In this document: piece after piece, positions 53,438-62,300 of the stretch
Position numbering within the stretch: position 1 is the first letter of the stretch
Layout: the number at the start of each line of letters is the position of its first letter
DNA from: Sinomonas sp. P10A9
Lineage (GTDB): Bacteria > Actinomycetota > Actinomycetes > Actinomycetales > Micrococcaceae
Reading direction: 5' to 3'
Length of the DNA: 64,000 nt
Assembly: GCF_041022165.1 (NCBI RefSeq)
Contig: NZ_CP163302.1
Location: forward strand, 248,001 to 312,000
Translations under genes and position numbers: made by a program
Notes under the pieces: generated by a model
What the model was told of the DNA's origin: nothing
The model's input: the letters and a program-made list of their open reading frames with translations, nothing else
Database searches by the model: none

Positions 53438-54316
53438 GTGACCAGTGCATGGCCAGAGCCCGCTGAACCACTCCTTGCGGGGATAGCAGCGCGGCTGCGG
53501 GCGGCGGGCTGCGTGTTCGCCGAGGAGGAGGCCGCCCTCCTGGTCGAAGCCGTGTCGGGCCGCACCGCTGCGGGCGGTGCCGCGGCCGACGCTGCCGAAC
53601 TTGAGCGGCTCGTGGCCCTCAGGGTCGCGGGTGAGCCGCTCGAGCACCTGCTCGGGTGGGCCGAGTTCGCGGGCCTGCGGATCGCCGTCGGCCCCGGAGT
53701 GTTTGTGCCCCGACGCAGGTCTGAGCTGCTCGTGCGCCTGGCCGTCGAGCACCTCGCTGGCCTCGCGCACGACGCCGGCGGGGCGCCCGCCGTGGTCGTC
53801 GACCTGTGCTGCGGGTCGGGCGCACTCGGGGCGGGCATCGCCTCGGCGCTCGAGGCGCGCGGCTGGGGTGCCGACGAGTTCGAGGTCCACGCAGCAGACT
53901 TCGCCGACGCCGCGACGGCCTGTGCGAGGCGGAATCTTGCCGCATGGGGAGGACGCGTCCGTACCGGAGACCTCTACTCGGCCTTACCGGAGGGACTGCG
54001 CGGACGGGTGAACGTGCTCGTGGCCAACGCTCCGTACGTTCCCACCGGTGCGCTGCCGCTCATGCCGCCCGAAGCCCGCGAGCACGAGCCCGCCCTCGCC
54101 CTCGACGGAGGCGCCGACGGCCTCGACGTGCACCGCCGCATCGCCGCCGGTGCGCACGAATGGCTCGCGCCCGGCGGCGCCCTCCTCATCGAGTTGGGCG
54201 AGCGCCAGGTGACCGACGCACTCGCGCTCCTGACCGGCGTCGGCCTTCACCCTCGCGCTGAGGAGGACGACGAGCTCGGCGCCCTCGCGATCGTGGCGAC
54301 GGCACCGCGGGAGTGA
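53438..54316 (+). CDS. PrmC-related putative N5-glutamine methyltransferase
   Basis: This 292-residue protein is a SAM-dependent methyltransferase: VVVDLCCGSGALG is the SAM-binding motif I. The NPPY motif of PrmC/HemK reads NAPYVPT, which defines the PrmC-related actinobacterial group. The N-terminal helical domain (about 1-90) corresponds to the substrate-recognition domain. Methylation of release factors is not assured with this variant. GTG 53438 lacks a Shine-Dalgarno and is probably leaderless (CAGACT six bases before). It is divergent from dodecin. Confidence 0.85.
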   Translation: MTSAWPEPAEPLLAGIAARLRAAGCVFAEEEAALLVEAVSGRTAAGGAAADAAELERLVALRVAGEPLEHLLGWAEFAGLRIAVGPGVFVPRRRSELLVRLAVEHLAGLAHDAGGAPAVVVDLCCGSGALGAGIASALEARGWGADEFEVHAADFADAATACARRNLAAWGGRVRTGDLYSALPEGLRGRVNVLVANAPYVPTGALPLMPPEAREHEPALALDGGADGLDVHRRIAAGAHEWLAPGGALLIELGERQVTDALALLTGVGLHPRAEEDDELGALAIVATAPRE

Positions 54317-54366
54317 CAGGTCCGAGCGCGCGCGGGGGTGCCGGGGCAGGTGACCTCCGGCTTCGG

Positions 54367-54372
54367 TAGGCT
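54367..54372 (+). promoter_or_regulatory. TAGGCT -10 box of the SDR gene
   Basis: TAGGCT ends seven bases before ATG 54380, with no Shine-Dalgarno: leaderless pattern. Confidence 0.6.
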
Positions 54373-54379
54373 GAGGCGC

Positions 54380-55138
54380 ATGACGACGGCGCTCATCACC
54401 GGTGCGAGCAGCGGACTCGGCGCGGAGTTCGCACGGCAGCTCGCGGCCGAGGGCCACGACCTCGTGATCGTGGCCCGGCACAAGGACAGGCTCGACGCAA
54501 TGGCACGGGAGCTGACGTACCGGCACGGCGTGGATGTCGAGGTGCTCGCCGCCGATCTCACAGACGCGCTCGGGCTCGGAACGGCCGTCACGCGTGCGAA
54601 GGACCCGAGCCGGCCGGTCGGCATCCTTGTCAACAACGCCGGGCACGGCCTCCTGCACGACTTCCACAACACCCCGCTCCCCGACGAGGTGAGCCACCTG
54701 CGGCTTCATGTCGAGGCCGCGTTGAGCCTGTGCCATGCCGTGCTGCCGGGCATGCTCGCCCGGGGCGAGGGCCGCATCATCAACGTCGCCTCCGTGGCCG
54801 CCTTCCTCCCACGGGGCACTTACTCGGCTGCAAAGGCCTGGCTCGTGTCGTTCAGCCGCTGGGCCAACGTGCACTACCGGCGCTCGGGCGTGAAGGTCAC
54901 CGCCCTCTGCCCCGGATTCACCCGCACCGAGTTCCACGAGCGCATGGGCATGGAGACTCGCCGATACCCCGGATGGACGTGGCTCGCGGCCGATCGCGTG
55001 GTGCGGGACGGGCTGCGGGAGAACCTCGCCGGGCGGTCCGTCTCGGTCCCATCTGCGGTCTACAAGGCCGTGGTGCTTGCCTCCAAGGTGCTCCCGGACC
55101 GGTTTCTGGGCGGCCCCGCGCGGCGGCCGAGGCGCTGA
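54380..55138 (+). CDS. Short-chain dehydrogenase/reductase
   Basis: This 252-residue classical SDR has TGASSGLG for cofactor binding near the start, NNAGHG, a catalytic serine block (IINVASVAAF) and YSAAK with the catalytic Tyr and Lys. The substrate is unknown. ATG 54380 is set by the TAGGCT box; a longer frame of 14 extra codons is unlikely. It is the last gene before the M-box region. Confidence 0.88.
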   Translation: MTTALITGASSGLGAEFARQLAAEGHDLVIVARHKDRLDAMARELTYRHGVDVEVLAADLTDALGLGTAVTRAKDPSRPVGILVNNAGHGLLHDFHNTPLPDEVSHLRLHVEAALSLCHAVLPGMLARGEGRIINVASVAAFLPRGTYSAAKAWLVSFSRWANVHYRRSGVKVTALCPGFTRTEFHERMGMETRRYPGWTWLAADRVVRDGLRENLAGRSVSVPSAVYKAVVLASKVLPDRFLGGPARRPRR

Positions 55139-55204
55139 CGGGTCTGCCTGATGAGTCTGCCCTGACCGTTTCCTGAATGGACGACCCAGACGGGGATGCT
55201 ACTC

Positions 55205-55388
55205 TGTCCCCTGCAAGGTGCCGTTCGTTAGCTGAGGCTCCTTCGCGGACACAAGCCAGCGACCCCCAACGTCGAGAGACGCCACGGGTCAGGACAGGTC
55301 GCCCCGGATTAAGGGGCCTCCCCGATTGGCTCCCGGACCAAGAGTCCAGGGTGACGCCGCGAAGTGCCAAAGGTCTTACGAGGAGGGG
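55205..55388 (+). promoter_or_regulatory. M-box (ykoK leader) Mg2+ riboswitch
   Basis: The conserved landmarks of the M-box are found in order: CGTTAGCTGAGGCTCCT (55225-55241), GACACAAGCC, then CGTCGAGAGACGCC with GGGTCA, and at the 3' end GAAGTGCCAAAGGTC leading to TACGAGGAGG. A CCCCT/AGGGG pair (55208-55212 with 55384-55388) can close the P1 helix. M-boxes bind Mg2+ and lower expression of Mg2+ transport genes when Mg2+ is plentiful. This one lies ahead of an 11-codon ORF and a two-gene ABC transporter. A covariance-model search would settle the boundaries. Confidence 0.85.
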
Positions 55389-55406
55389 CGTCAGGTCGCT
55401 TGGCGG

Positions 55407-55440
55407 CCTCCCGAGGCATGCAGCCATCAAACCGGGGAGG
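55407..55440 (+). promoter_or_regulatory. Putative anti-Shine-Dalgarno switch downstream of the M-box
   Basis: CCTCCC (55407-55412) is complementary to GGGAGG (55435-55440), the Shine-Dalgarno of the 11-codon ORF, and also to GGAGG at the 3' end of the M-box (55382-55386). Mutually exclusive pairings of this kind are the usual translational expression platform of riboswitches. Confidence 0.45.
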
Positions 55441-55449
55441 TGTTCCGTC

Positions 55450-55485
55450 ATGAGCGACGGTCATAGTCCCGCCGGTTCCTTCTGA
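55450..55485 (+). CDS. 11-codon upstream ORF in the M-box leader
   Basis: ATG 55450 begins an 11-residue frame (MSDGHSPAGSF) ending at TGA 55483-55485, with GGGGAGG ten bases upstream, the best Shine-Dalgarno in the region. A small hairpin CCGTC/GACGG (55445-55460) has the ATG in its loop, and GCCGGT/ACCGGC (55471-55476 with 55485-55490) spans the stop codon. Its position between riboswitch and permease suggests a leader peptide. The sequence is too short to know whether the peptide itself matters. Confidence 0.5.
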   Translation: MSDGHSPAGSF

Positions 55486-55490
55486 CCGGC

Positions 55491-55646
55491 ACGAGCCCGC
55501 CCTCTTCTAGAGCCCGCCCGCCCGCCCTTTTCCGCAGCCCCGCCACACCAGCGTGACTCGCCGCGCCGCGCCCGCAACCACGCGGCGTCGGACGCCGAGC
55601 CCCGCTCCTCTGTAGTGCGGTTGCGCCCGCCCTGACGGGAGCCACC
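55491..55646 (+). other. Leader segment between the upstream ORF and the permease
   Basis: The 156-base, C-rich spacer contains a GGCGTC-GGA-CGCC hairpin near 55585 and no further gene. GGGAG 8 bases before ATG 55647 is the permease's Shine-Dalgarno. Confidence 0.4.
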
Positions 55647-57383
55647 ATGACCCTCCTCCGCCTGCTGCCCGGCGCCGGCACGCTCCAGCGTGCCCGGTTC
55701 CGCTGGGCCGACCTCCTTGTGGCGGCGACCATCGCCGTCGTCTTCTATCTCGTGATCCGCGTCTCACTCGGGGCGACGGCCCCGCTCGACCTGGGCAATG
55801 CGCCGTCCTCCGTCTCGACCGAACCCTCCAACCTTCCCTACTACGCGCTGCGCTCGCTGGCCCGCATGTTCGCGGCGCTCCTCGCATCCGTCGTGTTCAC
55901 CTTCGTGGTCGCGACGGCGGCCGCGCGCCTCCCGCGGGCCGAGAAGATCATCCTGCCCGCCCTCGATATCCTCCAGTCAGTGCCGATCCTCGGCTTCCTG
56001 TCCGTGACGGTCACTGGATTCTTATCCCTCTTCCCGGGCTCCCAGCTTGGGCTCGAGGCCGCGAGCGTCTTCGCGATCTTTACGTCCCAGGCCTGGAACA
56101 TGGCCTTCGCCTTCCATGCGTCCCTCGTGAGCCAGCCCAAGGAACTCGACGAGGCCGCGCGCCTCATGCGCCTCACCAAGTGGCAGCGCTTCTGGCGGCT
56201 CGACGTGCCCTCCGGCATGATCCCGCTCGTCTGGAACGGGATGATGAGCTTTGGAGGCGGCTGGTTCTTCCTCGCCGCGTCCGAGGCGATCTCGGTCAAC
56301 GGATCCTCCTACGCCCTCCCCGGGGTGGGCGCCTACGTGGCCGCGGCGGTCGAGGAGGGAGAGCTCGCGAACGTGGGCTGGGCCATCCTCACGATGGCCG
56401 TCATGGTGCTCGGCGTGAACTTCCTCTTCTGGCGCCCGCTCGTGGCATGGGCGGAGAAGTTCCGCCAGGAGGACACGGCCGCCGCGGAGCGTCCGCGCAG
56501 CCTCGTCCTCTCGGTGCTCGCGCACTCGTCGATCCCGCGGGGACTGGGCCGGGCGCTCGCGCCCATCGGCAGGACGCTCGACTCCGCGATGCGGCCGTTC
56601 GGCGTAGCCGACTACCCGCTCGTGGTGCCCGCCGCGCGGCGTCGTGCGGGAGACGTCGCGGTCACGGTCCTCGTCGCGGCAGCGATGGCGTATGGCGCCT
56701 ACTGGGCCTACGACTTCATCGCCTCGACAGTGGGCTTCGGCGAGTTCGGACAGGCGTTCGGGCTCGGGCTCATCACCCTCCTGCGGGTGCTCGCGATCAT
56801 CGTCCTCGGGACGATCGTGTGGGTTCCTGTGGGCGTGTGGATCGGTATGAACCCCAGAATCAGCCGGCTCGCGCAACCCGTGGTCCAGATGCTCGCGAGC
56901 TTCCCGGCGAACTTCCTGTTCCCGTTCGCGATCGCATTCTTCGTGGCCGCGGACATCCCGCTCGATATCGGTGGGATCGCGCTCATGGCCCTCGGCTCGC
57001 AGTGGTACATCCTGTTCAACGTCATCGCGGGAGCGAGCGCGATCCCTACGGATCTTCGGCAAGCGATGGACAGCTTCGGTGTCACACACGTCCAGCGCTG
57101 GCGCCGACTCATCCTCCCCGCGATCTTCCCCGCCTTCGTCACGGGTGGCGTCACCGCGGCCGGCGGTGCGTGGAACGCCTCGATCGTCTCCGAGGTCGTC
57201 TCCTACAACCATGACACCCTCACGGCCACCGGGCTCGGTGCCTACATCGCCCAGGCGACCTCGTCGGGCGACATGGCCCGCGTGCTCATCGGCGTGATCG
57301 TGATGTCCGCCTTCGTGGTGGGCATCAATCGACTGTTCTGGCGACGCCTGTACGCACTTGCCGAGTCCCGCTTCTCGCTCTGA
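55647..57383 (+). CDS. ABC transporter double permease (NitT/TauT-like fusion)
   Basis: The 578-residue protein has two binding-protein-dependent permease domains in one chain. The first (about residues 20-270) has an EAA-type loop in KELDEAARLMRLTKWQRFWRLDVPSGMIPL; the second (about 335-575) in TDLRQAMDSFGVTHVQRWRRLILPAIFPAF. Twelve or so helices are predicted. There is no attached or neighbouring substrate-binding protein. It belongs to the nitrate/sulfonate/bicarbonate superfamily by similarity, but the M-box upstream suggests a role linked to Mg2+. ATG 55647 has GGGAG upstream and the ATPase follows after 37 bases. Confidence 0.88.
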   Translation: MTLLRLLPGAGTLQRARFRWADLLVAATIAVVFYLVIRVSLGATAPLDLGNAPSSVSTEPSNLPYYALRSLARMFAALLASVVFTFVVATAAARLPRAEKIILPALDILQSVPILGFLSVTVTGFLSLFPGSQLGLEAASVFAIFTSQAWNMAFAFHASLVSQPKELDEAARLMRLTKWQRFWRLDVPSGMIPLVWNGMMSFGGGWFFLAASEAISVNGSSYALPGVGAYVAAAVEEGELANVGWAILTMAVMVLGVNFLFWRPLVAWAEKFRQEDTAAAERPRSLVLSVLAHSSIPRGLGRALAPIGRTLDSAMRPFGVADYPLVVPAARRRAGDVAVTVLVAAAMAYGAYWAYDFIASTVGFGEFGQAFGLGLITLLRVLAIIVLGTIVWVPVGVWIGMNPRISRLAQPVVQMLASFPANFLFPFAIAFFVAADIPLDIGGIALMALGSQWYILFNVIAGASAIPTDLRQAMDSFGVTHVQRWRRLILPAIFPAFVTGGVTAAGGAWNASIVSEVVSYNHDTLTATGLGAYIAQATSSGDMARVLIGVIVMSAFVVGINRLFWRRLYALAESRFSL

Positions 57384-57420
57384 TTACTGACTTCTTCTTT
57401 CCCCTCGAGGAGGCACCACC

Positions 57421-58860
57421 ATGAACCTCTCAGCCAACAGCACCACCGCCGCCGGCACGACCAACAGCACCACGGACCTCATCTCGGTCTCCGACGTGAG
57501 CAAGCACTTTGCGACCGACGGCGGGGAGAAGACCGTCCTCTCAGGCGTCACCCTGACGCTGCGCGAGGGCGAGATCGTCGCGCTCCTGGGCCGCTCGGGC
57601 TCGGGCAAGAGCACACTGCTGCGGTGCATCGCCGGTCTCATCGCGCCGTCATCCGGAACCGTCTCGTACCGGGGCGAGCGCGTCAACGGCGCGAATCCCG
57701 GCACCGCCCTCGTGTTCGAGTCCTTCGCGCTCCTGCCCTGGCTCACCGTCCTCGAGAACGTTGAGCTCGGGCTCGAGGCGAAGGGCGTCAGGCCTGCCCA
57801 GCGCCGCGAGCGGGCCCTCGCCGCGATCGACGCGATCGGGCTCGACGGCTTCGAGACCGCCTATCCGAAGGAACTCTCGGGAGGAATGCGACAGCGCGTC
57901 GGGTTCGCGCGGGCGCTGGTCGTGGAACCCGACGTCCTGCTCATGGACGAGCCGTTCTCCGCCCTTGACGTGCTCACGAGCGAGAATCTCCGCTCCGAGC
58001 TCGTGCGGATGTGGAGCGACGGGACAATGCCCACGCGCACCGCGCTCATCGTCACCCATAATATCGAGGAAGCCATCCAGCTCGCGGACCGTGTGCTGGT
58101 GCTCGATTCCAACCCCGGCCGCATCAAGGCCGAGCTCGCGGTGGACCTTCCCCAGCCGCGCGACCGCCGCAGCCCCGAGTTCGAGGCACTCGTCGATGAG
58201 GTCTACGGGATTCTCACCGGCCAGAAGGCGGAGCCACGGCGCGGGCTGGCAGTCGCTTCGGGTGCCCAGGAGGTGAGTGCGCACGACGGCGGCGGCGAGC
58301 CGACGGCGGCGACTGTTCCGGGCGGCGTCATGCGCGGTGAGGCGGCCGACACCGGAAGTGGCAACCTCGAGATACCGCTTCCGGCGGCGAGCACGGGCGA
58401 GCTGCGCGGCCTCATCGAGCTTCTCGCCCACCGCGGCGGGGTCGAGGGTCTCGCGGAGATCGCTGACGAACTGCGCTACGAGATTGACGACCTGCTGCCG
58501 ATTGTCGACGCCTCCAACCTGCTCAAGCTTGCGCGGCCGCAGGGCGCCGAGCTCCGGATCACCGAACAGGGCCGGCGGTACGCCGCGGCCGATCTCCTCC
58601 GGGCCAAGGAGCAGTTCGCGACGCTCGCGGTTGAGACTGCGCCGCTTGTCCGGCGGATCGTCCGGGAGCTGCGGCACAGCGACTCCGGTGCCCTGCGCGC
58701 CGATGACATGCTCGCCGAGCTCAAGGCACTTTACGGCGACGATGAGGCCGAGGCGCAGCTCGATACCGCGATCGACTGGGGGCGGTACGGAGAGCTCTTC
58801 GAGTTCGACGCGGACTCCGACCGCCTCCTCCTGCCGACCCATCCCGACGCCACAGCGTGA
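57421..58860 (+). CDS. ABC transporter ATPase with C-terminal AAA-associated domain
   Basis: This 479-residue protein has an N-terminal NitT/TauT-like ATPase: Walker A GRSGSGKST (57-65), signature LSGGM (152-156) and Walker B MDE with Asp176/Glu177. The Q-loop glutamine is Glu100 (VFES instead of VFQS). After an Ala/Gly-rich linker (about 275-320) comes a ~150-residue C-terminal domain (about 325-475) of the AAA-associated type (IDDLLPIVDASNLLKLARPQGAELRITEQGRRYAAAD), thought to be regulatory. It pairs with the double permease. No substrate-binding protein is nearby. Confidence 0.88.
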   Translation: MNLSANSTTAAGTTNSTTDLISVSDVSKHFATDGGEKTVLSGVTLTLREGEIVALLGRSGSGKSTLLRCIAGLIAPSSGTVSYRGERVNGANPGTALVFESFALLPWLTVLENVELGLEAKGVRPAQRRERALAAIDAIGLDGFETAYPKELSGGMRQRVGFARALVVEPDVLLMDEPFSALDVLTSENLRSELVRMWSDGTMPTRTALIVTHNIEEAIQLADRVLVLDSNPGRIKAELAVDLPQPRDRRSPEFEALVDEVYGILTGQKAEPRRGLAVASGAQEVSAHDGGGEPTAATVPGGVMRGEAADTGSGNLEIPLPAASTGELRGLIELLAHRGGVEGLAEIADELRYEIDDLLPIVDASNLLKLARPQGAELRITEQGRRYAAADLLRAKEQFATLAVETAPLVRRIVRELRHSDSGALRADDMLAELKALYGDDEAEAQLDTAIDWGRYGELFEFDADSDRLLLPTHPDATA

Positions 58861-59321
58861 GCGCATCGCCTTTGTGGATGCAATCCGTTCTCGGTTCAAG
58901 ATAGTCGCTAAGGTGCATATATGGCCATTTTTGCCTGTAACGGCGGGGATATGTATATTCAGTTCTGGGAATATATGAGCCCAGGTTGGGCATCTTTCGA
59001 TAGGGACTTTCGGATTCTGGGTCGAAGAAAACGAGAATCCGAAAGATTCGCTGGGGGGTTGACGTCGCGTAGAAGACCGATCTAACTTCAACCCGGAAGT
59101 TCAGAAATGAACCTCCACCGCCGGCAGGGGGCGCACTTTCACGGGGCGCAAGAAGGCGGAGATCTCCGCGGACCGCGGGTTGACTACGTCAGCTGCGGTC
59201 GTCGTCGAAGTGCCAGTGGACGTCTCACCACTGGTCGCCGACACACGTACACCACCTTCATGTGTTCTGTGTTCTGTGTCTGACGATGCCTGAGCATCGT
59301 CCCGGCGATCGGTGACGTCTG
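58861..59321 (+). promoter_or_regulatory. A/T-rich gap with hairpins, promoter and long leader of the giant gene
   Basis: The first 190 bases are near 50% GC, unlike the rest of the window. A 12-base perfect inverted repeat (59007-59018 with 59034-59045) may end the ATPase transcript. TTGACG (59059-59064) and TAACTT (59083-59088), 18 bases apart, form the clearest sigma-70-type promoter of the window. The ~225-base leader holds AACTTC/GAAGTT (59084-59101), CCAGTGG/CCACTGG (59213-59234) and ACGATGC/GCATCGT (59283-59300), the last just before the start codon. Confidence 0.6.
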
Positions 59322-62300
59322 ATGAGATGGTCCGTGCTGTGGAAGGGGCTGAAGCGGCTCACTGCCGCGCTGGCCGCTTTTGCCATGGCACTCGCCGTCG
59401 CGACACCCGCCGGCGCATCGACCCTCGCAAGTCCGCAGGGTGGCCCCTGGGCCGTGAGCCCAGCGCAGGTGGCAAACCATCAAGACGCGGCGTCGCTGCC
59501 CGCAGCTCCCGTCACGACAGCTATCACGCTCGCGGACATCCAGGCCGTCTACGGCGCTGCCGCGGGCCTGTGGCCCGGGCACGACGTGAGCGCCGCGACC
59601 TTCGCGGTCGCCCCGCTCGGCGGGACGGCCCTCGCCGTCACGAACGGAACCGCCATCACGGTGAGCCCGACGGCGGCCGGCTGGGGCTGGAGCGTCGGAA
59701 CGGTCGCCACGAACCGGATGGACCTCCAGACGGTGATCGCCCACGAGCTCGGCCACGTGCTCGGCCTGGTCGACCTCGAGGGCGGTTCGGATCTCATGAG
59801 CCGGGTGCTCAACCCCGGAGAGCGGCGGACGGTGACGACCGAGGCCTTCCCGGCTCCGGCGGCTGCGCCGGCGCCCGCTCCGGCTACGACGACGACCTCG
59901 ACGCCGTCGACCACGACGACCGCTACGGCACCGGCATCGACCGCGACGACGTCCACGGCTCCAGCCGCGGCGGCGGCCGCTCCGGCTGCGACGACCTCGA
60001 CGCCGTTGACCACGACGACCGACCCGACCGCCACGGCTCCGGCCGCGACGACTGATCCGACGGCGACCACCGCGGCACCGACGACTACGGCGGCGCCGTC
60101 GACTGCGACGACGGCCCCGGCCGCGACGACGACCACGGCTCCGGCCGCGACCACGGCACCGACGGGCCCGTCGTCGACCTCGTCCACGACGTCGACCCCC
60201 ACCTCGGCCACCGCGGCGGCGACGACCACTTCGGTCTCGCCGGTATCGCCGTCCCCGTGGGCGCTGCAGATGACCTCGACGTCGTCGACGCTTGCGTTCC
60301 ACGCGGATGGAACGGTCACGTTCGAGGGCCAGGCCCGGCAGCTGTCGACGATCTCGGGCATCTCGGTCATGGGCACCGCCGGGAACGACACGCTCCTGGT
60401 GGACCGCGGCACCGTCAACCCGCACATCACGGTCAGCTTCGACGGCGGTCCGGGCTTCGACACCCTGGCCACGGCGGGCACGGTGACGAGCTCGCGCTCG
60501 GTGGCCGTGAACTCCTCGACCGGAACGCTCTACCTTGATGCGACGACGATCAACTACACGGACATCGAGCCGATCATCGCCGGCGGGACAGCGGCGGACG
60601 TGGTCTTCACCCTCAGCGGCGGCGACGACCAGGCCACCTTGACCCAGGCCGGATCGACCCTGACGCTCGCGAGCACCAACAGCACATTCGAGCTCACGAC
60701 GTTCACGGCGCCGACCGGGTCGCTGACCATCGACGGCGGGGCGGGCTGGGACTCGATCGTCCTGAGCGGCCCGATTTCGCTCGGCACGACGGCCCTGACG
60801 ATCCACGCCGAGAAAATCACGCTCGCCTCTGGGACCGTCCTGACCGCCGGAACCGTCCTCCTCGACGCGGCCGACACCATCACGGGCGGCCCGCACAACC
60901 CGCTGAGCGATCCGCGCAGCTGCGCGACCCTCGCGACGCACTGCGGAGACGTCGAGGTCACCCTCCAGGACAGCCAGGTCACCTCCGGCGGGTTCACCGC
61001 CCAGGCGGCCGCCAGCGTCAGCCCCGACGCCACCAGCGCTACTGCCTACGCGGTCAACGTCTCCTCGAAGGCCCTCGTCTCGCTCCTCGGCACGACCCAG
61101 ATCGCCGCGACAGGTGACGTGGTCCTCTCGGCGGCCTCGACCGTCGGCCCCGTGACCCTGGTCAAGAACTACGGCGACGCGGCCATCGTCTCCTCGGACG
61201 CCGAGGTCACGATCGGCGGCTCGGCCGTGGTCAAGACGAGCGGCAAGACCACGGTGGGCTCGACGTCGAAGGTCGACGTCGCCGCTACGCCGGGCTCCGC
61301 TGGGAAGAGCGAGGGCTCGGCCGACTCGAGCGGCGCCGCGGCCAAGGACGCCGCAGTCGCAATCATCACGGTGAGCACGACGGCGGTCAGCAAGGTCACG
61401 AACACAGCGCACCTCGAGGTCACCGGCGACCTCTCCCTCACAGCAACGAACCACGCGGGCCTGACCGGCACCGGCGACGCGAGCGCTGCGACGTCGGGCG
61501 CCGGCATCGCGGTCGTGAACCTCAACCAGACGACGCAGGCGATCATCGACTCGACGAGCACGGCGCCTACCAAGGCCGCGAACATCACCCTCACCTCGAA
61601 CGCGGACGGTGCCAACGCGGCGTCGGCCAAGGCGAGCCCCGGCGGCTCGACCGCGAACGACAAGCCCGTCAACGACTCCTCCAGGGCGAACGGCCAGGCC
61701 AACACCGCCGACGGCTCCATCGGCCTCGCGGGAGCTCTCGCCGTGAGCGTGTTCACGGCTCTCACGCAGGCGGTCGTCCAGGCGGCCCAGGTCGTGACCG
61801 GGGCACTCAAGCTCTTCACCACCTCGCAGGCCACCTCGAGCGCCACGGGCGATGGGAGCACGACGGCGAGCGGCGCGCTCGGCGTGGGTGTCGGCGTCGG
61901 CGTTGACGTCGCGAATGTGACGACAGAGGCATACATATCGGGCGCGACGATCCAGGCGACGTCCGTGACGATCGAGTCGGACGAGACCCGCACGGGCGGC
62001 TCGGGGTTCACCTCTAGCGCGACCTCGGGTGCCACGAACAACTCGGGCGGCGTCGGAGCGGCCGGCTCGTTCGCCCTCACGCTCGTCAATGGCAAGACGC
62101 TCGCCGAGATCCGCGGCACCGGCAACGCGCTCACCGGCACTCCGGCCGTGGCCCTCAAGGCCACAGGGAAGCACGTCAACTCTGCGACGGCCCAAGCGGC
62201 ACAGAACGGCGGCGCCACCGGCATCGGAGCCTCGATCGCCCTCGGCATCATCGACTCGATCGTCGCGGCGCGGCTGGTCAAGGATGCCGTGCTCAGCGGA

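Noticed and set aside
55647..58860. Nitrate/sulfonate importer as the literal function of the double permease and ATPase
   Set aside because: There is no substrate-binding protein and an M-box lies upstream, so the family-name function was not assigned.
59090..59321. Possible c-di-GMP or c-di-AMP riboswitch in the giant gene leader
   Set aside because: Only loose resemblance (GGGGCGCAAG); the conserved core motifs of those RNAs were not found. Left as an unassigned structured leader.
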